Shown: positions 8,131-16,693, counted from the first letter of the stretch. The stretch: DNA of 40,049 nt from Bacillota bacterium (GCA_021324975.1 JAJPIA010000113.1:1-40049); one strand, 5' to 3'. The notes: generated from the letters alone by a model not told the origin. Numbers and translations are program-made.

Positions 8131-8172
8131 GCATCGCGGCGGGGTCCCGAGGCCGGGATCCCGCCGCGATGC
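8131..8172. terminator. Bidirectional hairpin terminator between convergent genes
   Basis: The arms at 8131-8149 and 8154-8172 form a 19-bp stem with one G-T wobble and the tetraloop AGGC. It sits exactly between the small plus-strand gene ending at 8100 and the DinB-like gene ending at 8195 on the minus strand. No long T-tract flanks it. Its length, position and near-perfect symmetry make it the best candidate terminator in the window. Confidence 0.8.
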
Positions 8173-8194
8173 GTTGGACGATGGTCGGGGCGCC

Positions 8195-8710
8195 TCAGTC
8201 GAGGCGCTCGAACATCAGCATATTGTAGTCCAAATTCTCCGCGGTGACCCCGAGCTGACGCAACATCGCCATCACCTGCGCGCGATGGTGCACCTCGTGA
8301 AACAGGAGTTGGGCGGCCAGGCCACCTGCGGTGGCCCGAAACCGCCGCGGCGGGTCGAACAACCGGCTGGTGTACTCCACCCGGCGGCTGCCGTCCCCGA
8401 GATCGCTCAACGCCCGGCGCGTCCGCGGGTCCAACGCGGACCATGCGGCGACGAACGGCTCGAGTTCCGGCAATTTGCCCACCGAGAACGGGTTGTCGGC
8501 CGCGTTATACTCGCGACCCTCGAGCCGCTGCGTGTACCCCCACTGGGCCGCTGCGGTGTGGAGGAGTGTGGCGCGGATCGAGCCCATCCCGAACGGGAAG
8601 GACCGCGTGTACGCCTCAGCGGGCTGGCTTCCGACCCAGCCTAACAGGGTCGTGCGCGCTTTGCACAGATAGTCGAAGTACTGCGCCAGATCGACGGTGG
8701 ATGTACTCAT
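8195..8710 (-). CDS. DinB family (DfsB-like) metal-binding protein
   Basis: 171-residue four-helix-bundle protein of the DinB/YfiT superfamily. The superfamily includes thiol S-transferases (for example mycothiol- and bacillithiol-dependent) and many uncharacterised members. The three metal-binding histidines are His51 (LLHTAAAQWGY) and His138/His142 (LLFHEVHHRAQ). The start ATG at 8710 is chosen because the domain begins there (DLAQYFDYLCKARTTLL); the longer upstream frame is Arg/Gly-rich and lacks family similarity. The ribosome site is weak. It diverges from the M24 gene at 8904 and converges on the small-protein genes. DinB was named for DNA-damage induction in Bacillus, but no LexA-like site is apparent here. 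Confidence 0.88.
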   Translation of the reverse strand: MSTSTVDLAQYFDYLCKARTTLLGWVGSQPAEAYTRSFPFGMGSIRATLLHTAAAQWGYTQRLEGREYNAADNPFSVGKLPELEPFVAAWSALDPRTRRALSDLGDGSRRVEYTSRLFDPPRRFRATAGGLAAQLLFHEVHHRAQVMAMLRQLGVTAENLDYNMLMFERLD

Positions 8711-8903
8711 AGTAGTGCCGTCATTCGGCTTCGCCCCTCGCTTCCCTCCGTGGGCGCACGCCCGGTCCCGGCGGGCGTCGGTCCACCCCGGCGGTGCGCC
8801 ACGGATACGGAGGACACGCTCACCGGCGCGCGGAAATCCCACGCGGGTCCGTGCCGGCTCTCGAGCGCATCCTCGTGTTTTGGAGTTCTCCGGAGGTGAA
8901 TCG

Positions 8904-10106
8904 ATGGGGTATTTGAGCCGCCGCGTGTTTCACGAGCGTCTCGCCCGCATTCGGCGTGCGCTCGCAGACGCGGATCTCGCCGGCCTCTGCGTCTTGACGC
9001 CCGAAAACTTCCTGTACGTCTCCGGGTACTTCCTCGACGTGCAACCGTGGGAGCGGCCCGTGGCCGCGGTCATCCCGCGCGATGAGGACCCGTTTCTCGT
9101 CATGCACGAGCTGTCCACCAACCACGTGCGCTACGCGACGGAACACCACTCGATGTGGATCACAGACGTCCACTTCTACGCGGAGCACTACCGGCTCCAG
9201 CACCGCACCTATATGACGCCGCAGTGGCCGCAGATGGTCGCGGACCTCTTGCGCCGCAGGGGCCTGCGACGCGGGCGGCTCGGCGTGGACCACGCCGCCG
9301 GTCCAATCGCCGACGTGCCGTCGTGGCTGCCGGGCCTCGAACTCGTGCCGGCCGGGCGGCTCCTGCGGGAGATGCGCGAGGTCAAGGACGAGGAGGAGTT
9401 GACCCTCGTCCGCCAGGGCGCGGAATTGAGCGACTGGGGCCAGGCCCGGTACCGGGAGCACCTGGAGCCGGGCCGGCCGCTCGCCGAGGTCGACACCCTC
9501 GTCGCGCACGAGATCTGCAAGGAGGCGATCCGCCGCTGGCCGGATTACAAGGTGGAGATCCGCGTGGCCGGGCTGACCGGCCCGAACTCGGCGTGCCCGC
9601 ACGGCATCAGCGGCAACTACGGGCAGGTCATCGAGCGCGGGCACGGGATCGTCAACGTCATCATCCCGCGGCTGAACGGGTACGTCTGCGAGAACGAGCG
9701 GACGTTCTTCGTCGGCAGCCCGAGCAGAGAGCAGGCCGCGGCATTCCAGGCCGCCGTGGAGGCCCAGGAAGCTGCGGCGGCCGCGTTCGTCGCCGGGGCC
9801 ACCATGGCGGACGCGGACGCGGCGGCGCAGCAGGTCTTCGAGCGGCACGGCTACGGCGAGTGTGTGATCCACCGGACCGGTCACGGCATCGGACTCGCCG
9901 GCCACGAAACGCCGGACGACATCGCCTTCAACTTCCGGCCGCTCGTCGAGAACGAAGTGTTCAGTTGCGAGCCGGGGATCTACCTCTACGGCGTCGGCGG
10001 GTTCCGGCACGACGACACCGTGATCGTCAAGAACGACCGTCCGGAGATCACGACCAAGTACCCGCGGGACCTCGAGTCGCAGACGATCCCGGTCAAGGAC
10101 GACTGA
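8904..10106 (+). CDS. M24-fold C-N hydrolase, creatinase-like (Xaa-Pro peptidase family)
   Basis: 400-residue two-domain 'pita-bread' protein: a creatinase N-terminal domain (about 8-150) and an M24 catalytic domain (about 170-390). Only part of the five-ligand dimetal site of true M24 peptidases is present. The first Asp is absent (NVIIPRLNGY), the second is Glu263 (YVCENERT), His327 (TGHGIGLAGHE) and Glu356 (CEPGIYLY) are kept, and the last Glu is Asp370 (FRHDD). His233 (CPHGISG), Glu263 and Glu356 line up closely with the catalytic His232/Glu262/Glu358 of metal-free creatinase, and Arg51 may match Arg64. A creatinase- or ectoine-hydrolase-type amidohydrolase is therefore more likely than an aminopeptidase. 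ATG 8904 follows GGAGGTGA, a strong ribosome site. The binding-protein gene of an importer follows 38 bases later, so its substrate may be the imported compound. Confidence 0.88.
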   Translation: MGYLSRRVFHERLARIRRALADADLAGLCVLTPENFLYVSGYFLDVQPWERPVAAVIPRDEDPFLVMHELSTNHVRYATEHHSMWITDVHFYAEHYRLQHRTYMTPQWPQMVADLLRRRGLRRGRLGVDHAAGPIADVPSWLPGLELVPAGRLLREMREVKDEEELTLVRQGAELSDWGQARYREHLEPGRPLAEVDTLVAHEICKEAIRRWPDYKVEIRVAGLTGPNSACPHGISGNYGQVIERGHGIVNVIIPRLNGYVCENERTFFVGSPSREQAAAFQAAVEAQEAAAAAFVAGATMADADAAAQQVFERHGYGECVIHRTGHGIGLAGHETPDDIAFNFRPLVENEVFSCEPGIYLYGVGGFRHDDTVIVKNDRPEITTKYPRDLESQTIPVKDD

Positions 10107-10144
10107 GAAGGAGCGGAACAGCACCGGAGAGGGAGGGGGGCGGC

Positions 10145-11731
10145 ATGTCGACTGAGCACGACGGATCCGATCCACGATCGCCGCGGGGCCGGCGGGTTAC
10201 CAGACGGGCATTCCTCAAGGCCGCGTCGGCGGCGGGTATGGCCGCCGGTGGCCTTGCGCCGGGTTTCGCGCCGGCGCCCGCGCGCGCCCAAGGGCATAAC
10301 CAGGTAACGATCGGGATCGGCAGCGAGCCGCTCACGCTGCTCGGCGCGACGATCGTGGACTGGACGACGAACGCGCAACTCGAGAACGTGTACGATCTGT
10401 TGTTCCAGCGCGATCCGAAGTCGGAAAAGATCATCCCGTGGCTCGCGACCGGCTACAAGATCATCGACGACAAGACGTGGGAGCTCTCGCTGCGCAAGGA
10501 CGTCCGGTTCCACGACGGCGAGCCCTTTGGCGCCAAGGCCGTGAAGTTCACCTTCGATTACCTGCTCGATCCGAAGAATAAGACGCACTACCTACCCCGG
10601 TTCAAGACGATCACGGGGTTGGAGATCGTCAACGACCACACGGTGCGGGTCCACACCTCGCAGCCGTTTCCCGCATTTCTCGACCAGATATCGCTGCCCG
10701 GACCGTTCATGCTCGCGCCGGAGTACGTGCAGAAAGTGGGGATCGAGTACGCTGCCGCGCATCCAATCGGCACCGGTCCGTACCGGTTCAAGGAGTGGGT
10801 CCGCGGGCAATCGTTGACGCTCACGAAAAATCCATCGTACTGGGCGGAGGTGCCGGCGATCGACACCGTCGTCTTCTCGGTGATCCCCGAGTTTAGTGCG
10901 CGGCTCGCCGCGCTGCTCTCGAGCCAGATCGACATCATGAAGGACGTGCCGCCCCAGGCCGTTGACACGGTCAATCGCAGCGGACGCGCCGCGGTCCGGA
11001 CGACGGTCAGCTCCCGGATCGACTACCTGGCCCTGGAGACACTGCATCCGGGACCGATGCAGAATGTCAAGGTTCGGCAGGCGATCAACTACGCGATCGA
11101 CGTGGACCAGCTGCTGCACTCGGTCCTGAGCGGCCAGGCGACGCGGATCTGTGGCTACGTCGGCCGGTATGATGCCGCGTTCGATCCGGCGGTCGCGTGC
11201 TACGGGTACGATGCCAAGAAAGCCGAACAGTTGCTCCGTGAGGCGGGCTACGACCCGAGCCGGCTCACGTTGACCTTGGACACGCCGAACGGACGATACC
11301 CGCTCGACAAGGAAGTCTCCGAGGCCATCGCCGCGCAGCTCAACAAGCTCGGGATCACGGTGCACGTCCAGGTCAACGAGTGGCGTGACCATCTCGACAA
11401 GATCATCAATCGCAAGGCCGGCGACATGTTCTTCCTGGGCTGGGGCCCCGATCTTGCCCCAATCGGCACCGTGGACCAGTTGTTCATGGGGGCGGAGACG
11501 TACAGCAGCTTCGATGACGCCCACACGGACGAGATGATCGCCAAGGCCGTGCAGATCGTCGACCCGGCGACGCGGAACGCCGCGTTCCGGAAGATCCAGG
11601 AGGCCCTCCACCCGATGGCGCCGTGGGTGCCGCTGTGGAATCAGCACGACCTGTACGGCGTCGCCGCCTGGGTCAACTGGACACCACGCCCCGACGAGAA
11701 GCTCTGGATGTGGGAAGCGAAGCCCAAGTAG
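10145..11731 (+). CDS. ABC transporter substrate-binding protein, family 5 (second Opp/Dpp system)
   Basis: 528-residue SBP_bac_5 protein. The Tat signal TRRAFLKAASAAG (Arg20-Arg21) is followed by a hydrophobic segment and a likely cleavage site at APARAQ. Family blocks include LENVYDLLFQRDP, RKDVRFHDGEPFGAKAVKFTFDY, GTGPYRFKEW, LTKNPSYW and VRQAINYAIDVDQLL. The C-terminal half has the MFFLGWGPDLAPIGTVDQLF segment typical of peptide/opine-type binding proteins. ATG 10145 follows an extended purine-rich ribosome site (GGGAGGGGGG). It is only 38 bases after the creatinase-like hydrolase and is probably cotranscribed with it. The permease genes follow after a 330-base gap. Confidence 0.93.
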   Translation: MSTEHDGSDPRSPRGRRVTRRAFLKAASAAGMAAGGLAPGFAPAPARAQGHNQVTIGIGSEPLTLLGATIVDWTTNAQLENVYDLLFQRDPKSEKIIPWLATGYKIIDDKTWELSLRKDVRFHDGEPFGAKAVKFTFDYLLDPKNKTHYLPRFKTITGLEIVNDHTVRVHTSQPFPAFLDQISLPGPFMLAPEYVQKVGIEYAAAHPIGTGPYRFKEWVRGQSLTLTKNPSYWAEVPAIDTVVFSVIPEFSARLAALLSSQIDIMKDVPPQAVDTVNRSGRAAVRTTVSSRIDYLALETLHPGPMQNVKVRQAINYAIDVDQLLHSVLSGQATRICGYVGRYDAAFDPAVACYGYDAKKAEQLLREAGYDPSRLTLTLDTPNGRYPLDKEVSEAIAAQLNKLGITVHVQVNEWRDHLDKIINRKAGDMFFLGWGPDLAPIGTVDQLFMGAETYSSFDDAHTDEMIAKAVQIVDPATRNAAFRKIQEALHPMAPWVPLWNQHDLYGVAAWVNWTPRPDEKLWMWEAKPK

Positions 11732-12061
11732 CGCCGGCCGCGTAGTGCCTCATCTCGCATGTGCGATGAGGGTAGACGGGCCGGGCGGGCCTGGCCGAAG
11801 CGGTGTTGGTCTCGGCCCCCATGAATCCAATCCAATGAGGGCCTCGACCCCTCCGGCGGCTTGGGCCGCCTCCGGTCGACGCCCGCGATGCTCACTGCTG
11901 CGCGGCATCACTTTACTTGCGCTGCGGACGAAGCGAAGGGACGGCATTGGTCAGGCGCCGGGCGCTTTGGCCCACGCCGTAGGCCTCGTGGAGCGGAAGA
12001 CAGGTCCGCCCGGCGCCAGCCCTTGCCGAAGCAATGCGATGACGCACTAGAGCCCGGCCGG
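11732..12061 (+). other. 330-bp non-coding gap with hairpins inside the second importer operon
   Basis: No gene is supported here on either strand. A bulged stem is formed by CCTCAT (11748-11753) plus CGCA (11756-11759) with TGCG (11762-11765) plus ATGAGG (11766-11771), 17 bases after the binding-protein stop. A second stem is GGCGGC (11855-11860)/GCCGCC (11865-11870) with a TTGG loop. Neither has a T-tract. Their position suggests transcript processing or attenuation that keeps binding-protein mRNA more abundant than permease mRNA; this is inference. The gap does not match any riboswitch consensus I know. Confidence 0.5.
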
Positions 12062-12979
12062 ATGACCAGATACGTTGCCGGTCGCGCGGGGCAGGCGATG
12101 GCCGCGGTGTTTCTCGCGCTGACCATCGTCTTCGTCCTCGTCCGCATCACCGGGGACCCGGTCATCCTGTTCCTGCCGCAGGACGTGCAGCCCAAGGACA
12201 TCGCGTACTTTCGCCACCTACTGGGCTTCGACCGGCCGCTGTGGCAACAGTACCTGTCGTTCCTGGGAGGCGCCGTGCGCGGTGATTTCGGGCAGTCGCT
12301 CCGGTACCGGGCGCCGGCGCTGCCGCTCGTGCTCCATCGAGTCCCGGCAACGTTTCAGCTCGCCGTGACGTCGCTCGGGATCGTCGCGTGTCTCGCGGTA
12401 CCGATCGGCATCGCGTCAGCGGCGCGGCGGGGTACGCTCGTCGATCACTTGGGTATCATGCTCACCTCGCTCGGCCAGGCGATCCCCGGGTTCTGGTTGG
12501 GTCTCATGCTGATCTGGGTGTTCGGCGTGTGGCTGCGGTGGCTGCCCGTCTCCGGCTACGGGGACTGGACGCACTTTGTGCTCCCGAGCCTGACGCTGGC
12601 CGCGTTCTATGCCGCGCAGGTCGCCCGCATTACGCGATCGTCGGTCTTGGACGCGCTCGGTCAGGACTATGTGCGCACCGCCCGGGCAAAGGGGCTGCAC
12701 GAGCCCGGCGTGCTGGGCCGCCACGTACTCAAGAACGCCGCGATTCCGATCGTCACGGTGTTCGGCCTCAACGCCGGCCAGCTGTTGGGCGGCGCGGTGG
12801 TGACCGAGACGATCTTCGCCTGGCCGGGCTTGGGGCAGTATATCCTCAACGCGCTTCTGGGGCGAGACTTCCCGGTCGTGATGGTTGGCGTCTTTCTGAC
12901 CTCGGTGATCTACGTCGGCCTCAACTTCCTGGTGGATGTCTCGTACGCCTGGCTCAATCCTCAGGTGCGGTTTGGCTGA
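12062..12979 (+). CDS. ABC transporter permease, DppB/OppB type (second system)
   Basis: 305-residue channel subunit with about six membrane helices. The N-terminus has the DppB pattern: one helix, then RITGDPVILFLPQ, then LLGFDRPLWQQYLSFLGG. The EAA loop is GQDYVRTARAKGLHEPGVLGRH, followed by GGAVVTETIFAWPGLGQY, a hallmark of this subunit. The end is DVSYAWLNPQVRFG. ATG 12062 is used because the conserved sequence starts there; the longer upstream frame runs through the non-coding gap and is unlike the family. It overlaps or abuts the partner permease. Confidence 0.94.
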   Translation: MTRYVAGRAGQAMAAVFLALTIVFVLVRITGDPVILFLPQDVQPKDIAYFRHLLGFDRPLWQQYLSFLGGAVRGDFGQSLRYRAPALPLVLHRVPATFQLAVTSLGIVACLAVPIGIASAARRGTLVDHLGIMLTSLGQAIPGFWLGLMLIWVFGVWLRWLPVSGYGDWTHFVLPSLTLAAFYAAQVARITRSSVLDALGQDYVRTARAKGLHEPGVLGRHVLKNAAIPIVTVFGLNAGQLLGGAVVTETIFAWPGLGQYILNALLGRDFPVVMVGVFLTSVIYVGLNFLVDVSYAWLNPQVRFG

Positions 12980-13850
12980 GTTCGTGGGGGCGGCGGCGCC
13001 GGGCTGGCGGGCTGCCCGGCGGGGTGGAGGACTGGCCGCTCTTTCCCGCAGCCGGACCGGCATGCTCGGCGCCGCGATCGTCGCTGCGGCGGTGCTCTGC
13101 GCCACGTTCGCGCCGGTGCTCGCCCCGTACAATCCCACCCTGGCCGAGTTTGCGGCGACGCTCCGCCCGCCAACGTCGGCGCATCCGTTCGGCACGGATC
13201 AGTTGGGCCGCGACGTGCTGTCGCGCGTGATCTTCGGGGCCCGAATCTCGCTGCTCGTCGGTGCGGTGACGGTGTTCGTGGCAGGGGTGATCGGCTGTGG
13301 GTTCGGCCTGCTGGCGGGTTACCTCGGCGGGTGGCTGGGCGCGGCTGTCATGCGGCTTGCCGACGTTCAGCTGAGCTTTCCCTTCATCCTGCTGGCGCTG
13401 ACGATCAACGCCGTCCTCGGCGCCGGGTTCCGCAACATCATGCTGAGCCTGGCCGTGGCCGGGTGGCCCCTCTACGTGCGGGTCGTGCGCGGGGAGATCC
13501 TCGCGCTCCGCCATCGGGACTACGTCCAGGCTGCCGTGGCGACCGGGGCCGGCAGCGGCCGCGTAATGCGGCGACACGTCCTCCCCAACGTGGCCACGCC
13601 GATCATCGTCGTGAGCACGCTTCAAGTCTCGCAGTTCATCATCGCCGAAGCCACGATCAGCTTCCTCGGATTCGGGATTCAACCGCCGACCGCCGCGTGG
13701 GGCACGATGGTCAGCGACGGGCGGAACTATATCTTTTTCGCCTGGTGGCTGTCCGCGTTCCCCGGCGCCGCACTCGCCCTGACCGCGCTCGGGGTCAACC
13801 TCCTCGGCGACTGGCTACGCGACACGCTCGATCCCCGCCTGCGCACGTAG
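12972..13850 (+). CDS. ABC transporter permease, DppC/OppC type (second system)
   Basis: About 292 residues. The signature GTDQLGRDVLSRVIFGARISLLVG, given here by its core GRDVLSRVIFGARIS, lies near residues 77-91. The EAA loop RDYVQAAVATGAGSGRVMRRH and the block ISFLGFGIQPPTAAWGTM follow, ending LRDTLDPRLRT. No ATG fits the beginning. TTG 12972 (overlapping the upstream stop by eight bases) or GTG 12984 (just after it) are the candidates, and neither has a strong ribosome site, so initiation probably depends on coupling. No ATPase gene follows; the next gene is an FAH-family hydrolase 162 bases downstream. Confidence 0.92.
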   Translation: MAEFVGAAAPGWRAARRGGGLAALSRSRTGMLGAAIVAAAVLCATFAPVLAPYNPTLAEFAATLRPPTSAHPFGTDQLGRDVLSRVIFGARISLLVGAVTVFVAGVIGCGFGLLAGYLGGWLGAAVMRLADVQLSFPFILLALTINAVLGAGFRNIMLSLAVAGWPLYVRVVRGEILALRHRDYVQAAVATGAGSGRVMRRHVLPNVATPIIVVSTLQVSQFIIAEATISFLGFGIQPPTAAWGTMVSDGRNYIFFAWWLSAFPGAALALTALGVNLLGDWLRDTLDPRLRT

Positions 13851-14012
13851 CCGGGACCGGCGGGGTGGGCGGCGGTGTCGTGTGTCGGAGTCCCCGCTCG
13901 CCGGCGTCGCCGCCGAGGGGAGCGTCGCGTACCGGTCGAACCATGACGCAGACGTCCCCGGACGGTACGATCCACGTGCCGACGATCCCGTGCGGATGGG
14001 AGGAGAAGGTCG

Positions 14013-14984
14013 ATGCGATTGGTCACGTTCAAGACCGGTTACGGCGCACGCCTCGGAGCGGTCGACGGAGAACGCGTAGTGGACCTCAACGCCGCCTACG
14101 CCGCGTTGCTGGCATCACAGGGCGTGCGACGAGCGGCCGCGCATGCGCGCGCCGCCCTGCCGGCCGATGCGACCCGCTTCCTCGCGGAGGGGATCGACGC
14201 CGTGCGGCGCGCCGAGGCGGCGGTCGCGTTCGCGCACGACGCTGCCGTCCCGGGGCTGCGGGTGCCGCGGCGCGGTCTTGCGCTGCTGCCCATCGTGCCG
14301 CATCCGCCCAAGGTCATCTGCGTCGGGCTCAACTATCGGGATCACGCCGAGGAGACCGGCATGAAAATCCCGGAGCATCCGGTGTTCTTCTCGAAGTTCA
14401 CCTCGTGCCTGATCGGCGCGGGCGAGCCCATCGTGCTGCCGCGCGTCAGCGAGCAGCTGGACTACGAGGCGGAGCTGGCGGTGGTCGTCGGGCGGCCGGG
14501 CCGCTACATCCCGGAGCGCGAGGCGTTCGGGTACGTCGCCGGCTACACGATCCTCAACGACGTGAGCGTGCGGGACTACCAGATGCGGACGAGCCAGTGG
14601 CTGATCGGGAAGGTGTTCGATCGTTCGACGCCGGTTGGTCCCGAGCTCGTGACCGTGGACGAGGTGCCGCAGCCCGAGGCGCTGCGGCTCTCCACGCGCG
14701 TGAACGGCCGCGTGCTGCAGGATTCCAGCACGAGCAACTTTATCTTCTCCATCCCGCGGGTCATCGCGGCGATCTCCGAGATCCTGACGCTCGAGCCGGG
14801 CGATCTCATCGCCACCGGCACGCCGGCGGGCGTGGGCTTCGTCCGCAAGCCGCCGGTGTTCCTGCGCGACGGCGACACCGTAACGGTCGAGGTGGAGCGC
14901 CTCGGGGCGCTCAGCAATCCGGTGAGCGCCGAACACGCGCCGGCGGGCGCGCGGGGCGCTCGCGCCGCCGCCGAGCGCGCCTAG
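14013..14984 (+). CDS. Fumarylacetoacetate hydrolase (FAH) family protein
   Basis: 323-residue enzyme of the FAH superfamily, which hydrolyses or decarboxylates 2-oxo acids such as acylpyruvates, and hydrates related dienoates. The core begins at VICVGLNYRDHAEETG near residue 105. The metal ligands are Glu152 and Glu154 (LDYEAELAVVVG) and Asp183 (NDVSVRDYQ). The C-terminal motif GDLIATGTPAGVGFVR is also typical. The N-terminal 80 residues form the cap seen in COG0179 proteins (MRLVTFKTGYGARLGAVDG). ATG 14013 follows GGAGGAGAAGG, a strong ribosome site. It is followed 111 bases later by an MFS transporter and may act on the compound that carrier imports. The substrate is unknown; aromatic meta-cleavage or sugar-acid pathways are the usual settings. 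Confidence 0.92.
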   Translation: MRLVTFKTGYGARLGAVDGERVVDLNAAYAALLASQGVRRAAAHARAALPADATRFLAEGIDAVRRAEAAVAFAHDAAVPGLRVPRRGLALLPIVPHPPKVICVGLNYRDHAEETGMKIPEHPVFFSKFTSCLIGAGEPIVLPRVSEQLDYEAELAVVVGRPGRYIPEREAFGYVAGYTILNDVSVRDYQMRTSQWLIGKVFDRSTPVGPELVTVDEVPQPEALRLSTRVNGRVLQDSSTSNFIFSIPRVIAAISEILTLEPGDLIATGTPAGVGFVRKPPVFLRDGDTVTVEVERLGALSNPVSAEHAPAGARGARAAAERA

Positions 14985-15095
14985 CGCCAGGGAGGATCGG
15001 GCGGAGGCGGACAGGCAGGAACCCTCGCGGCAGCCGCGAAGGAGCGGCAACGGGTCGACAAGGCGGATACGCGTCGTGCGGGAGGTGATCGGCTG

Positions 15096-16499
15096 ATGGA
15101 GGCCGTGCTCCGCCTGTTTTCGCACCGCCGCTATCAAGTGCTCGGCACCGCCTGGCTCGCCTGGTTCGTCAACTACATCGATCGCACCAAAACGGCCGCG
15201 CTGCTGCCGTTGATCATCGCCTCGCTCGGCATGACGACGCGGGAGACCGGCCAGGTCCTGTTCTGGTTCTTCCTCGGCTACGCGTGCGTGCAGCCGTTCG
15301 CCGGCTTCTTCACGGATCTCATCGGTCCCAAGAAGATGCTCGCCGTCACGATCGGCGCGTTCTCCGTGTTCACGTGGACGATGGCGTTTGTCGGCAACTG
15401 GCACGAGCTCGCGCTGCGGAACCTCCTGTTCGGCATCGCGCAGGGCTTCGAGGTGACGGCCGGGTCCCGCCTGACCGCGACATGGTTCCCGCCGGCCACG
15501 CGGGGACGGGCGTTTGCCTTTCACCAGACGGCCTACACAATCGCGCCCATCCTGGTGCCGTTCATCGTGGTGCCGATCGCGCAGATCACCGGATCGTGGC
15601 GATGGTCGTTTCTCGTGGTCGCGTTCTTTGGCCTGCCGATCCTCGCGGCCATCAACAAGTTCATCGTGGACCGTCCGGAGCGGGATTCGAAGATCACGCG
15701 CGCCGAGCTGGACGTGATCTTCGGCGAGGCGGAGCTGCAGCGGAAGCACGGCCAGGTCACCGACCCCGCGCGCGCCCACCGCATCGAGGAGTTGCCGCCG
15801 GGCGAGCGGATCACGCCGTACGGCGAGATCTTTGCCAACCGAAACGTCGCGCTCATGTTCGGCGCCGGGTTCTTCTTCCTGCTGGCCGGCTGGGGCCTCA
15901 CGACCTGGCTCCCGACCTACGGGGTGCAGCAGCTCAAGCTGCCGCTACTCATCGCCGCCTCATTGTCGTCGATCTCCTACCTGGGGGCGTTATGCGGCGT
16001 GCTGCTGAGCGGCGTCCTCTCGGACGTCCTGCTCAAGACGAAGCGGACGCCGATCTGGCTCCTCGGCGGGTTGTTGATGGCGGCCACGATCGGCTGGGCG
16101 TCTACGTTCCGGGCCGGCGTCCCGATCGGCACGGCGTACCTCGCGTTTTTCATCGCCGGGTTTGGCGCATCGTGGACGCCGACGGGGACCCTGTTTGCGC
16201 CGTACCTCGCGGAGATTCTCACGCCGGGCGCCGTCGGACGGTCGCTCGGCGTCGTCGTGCTCGGGGGCATGCTGGGCAGCACCGTCGCCCAACCGTTGAC
16301 CGCCGCGATGGTCGTGCAGACGCCGGCGGGTCCCGACTTTCACCGCGCGTTCCTGATGTTTGCCGCCTGCGGCGTGCTCGGATTCTTATGCTGTGCCGGG
16401 CTCATTGAGCCGCGCGTCCGCCGTACGTACCTCGGGTACCTGCTGTCCGGAGGGAGGGAAGGCACATGGCAGCCCACATCGCCCATTCCGGCGGCCTGA
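15096..16499 (+). CDS. MFS transporter
   Basis: 467-residue major facilitator with twelve predicted helices. The loop between helices 2 and 3 reads FAGFFTDLIGPKKMLAVTI, matching the family signature (G-x-x-x-D-x-x-G-x-(K/R)). The cytoplasmic loop between helices 6 and 7 (about 190-245) is long and charged (RPERDSKITRAELDVIF). Charged residues in helix 1 (NYIDRTK) resemble the organic-anion:cation symporter group, whose members carry sugar acids and aromatic acids; specificity is inference. ATG 15096 follows GGGAGGTGATCGGCTG, one of the strongest ribosome sites in the window. The last 34 bases overlap a small membrane-protein gene in another frame. With the FAH hydrolase upstream and the SAF-domain oxidoreductase downstream, it looks like part of a carboxylate-uptake pathway. 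Confidence 0.92.
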   Translation: MEAVLRLFSHRRYQVLGTAWLAWFVNYIDRTKTAALLPLIIASLGMTTRETGQVLFWFFLGYACVQPFAGFFTDLIGPKKMLAVTIGAFSVFTWTMAFVGNWHELALRNLLFGIAQGFEVTAGSRLTATWFPPATRGRAFAFHQTAYTIAPILVPFIVVPIAQITGSWRWSFLVVAFFGLPILAAINKFIVDRPERDSKITRAELDVIFGEAELQRKHGQVTDPARAHRIEELPPGERITPYGEIFANRNVALMFGAGFFFLLAGWGLTTWLPTYGVQQLKLPLLIAASLSSISYLGALCGVLLSGVLSDVLLKTKRTPIWLLGGLLMAATIGWASTFRAGVPIGTAYLAFFIAGFGASWTPTGTLFAPYLAEILTPGAVGRSLGVVVLGGMLGSTVAQPLTAAMVVQTPAGPDFHRAFLMFAACGVLGFLCCAGLIEPRVRRTYLGYLLSGGREGTWQPTSPIPAA

Positions 16500-16693
16500 T
16501 CTTGGCGCTGGCCGGCCCCGCGACGAAGATGCGTGGGGTCGGCCCGGCGAGCCCGGTGCAGGACTTCGGGCCGCTGTGGACCCTTGCGATTGCCCTCAAC
16601 GTCATCAACACGATCATCGTACTCTACTACCTCGTACGCATCTGGCGGCAAGAGGAGCGCCCCGTCACAGACGGCGCGGTACGACCCCGGTGA
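16466..16693 (+). CDS. Small single-helix membrane protein overlapping the MFS gene
   Basis: 75-residue protein with one clear membrane helix (WTLAIALNVINTIIVLYYLV, about 38-57) followed by a basic-acidic tail (RIWRQEERP). The first 35 residues are a mildly hydrophobic Gly/Ala-rich stretch. ATG 16466 is preceded by GGAGGGAGGGAAGG at the right distance, and it lies within the final codons of the MFS gene in a different frame, so coupled translation is likely. Small helices encoded next to MFS carriers are known as accessory subunits in some oxalate/formate-type systems; that this one is such a subunit is inference. I know no named family that it clearly matches. Confidence 0.68.
   Translation: MAAHIAHSGGLILALAGPATKMRGVGPASPVQDFGPLWTLAIALNVINTIIVLYYLVRIWRQEERPVTDGAVRPR

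Noticed and set aside
12416-13682. Minus-strand frames opposite the second permease pair
   Set aside because: They lack start signals and family motifs and mirror the permease codons.
13882-14079. 65-codon plus-strand frame in the gap before the FAH gene
   Set aside because: Overlaps the FAH start in another frame, has no ribosome site, and resembles nothing known.
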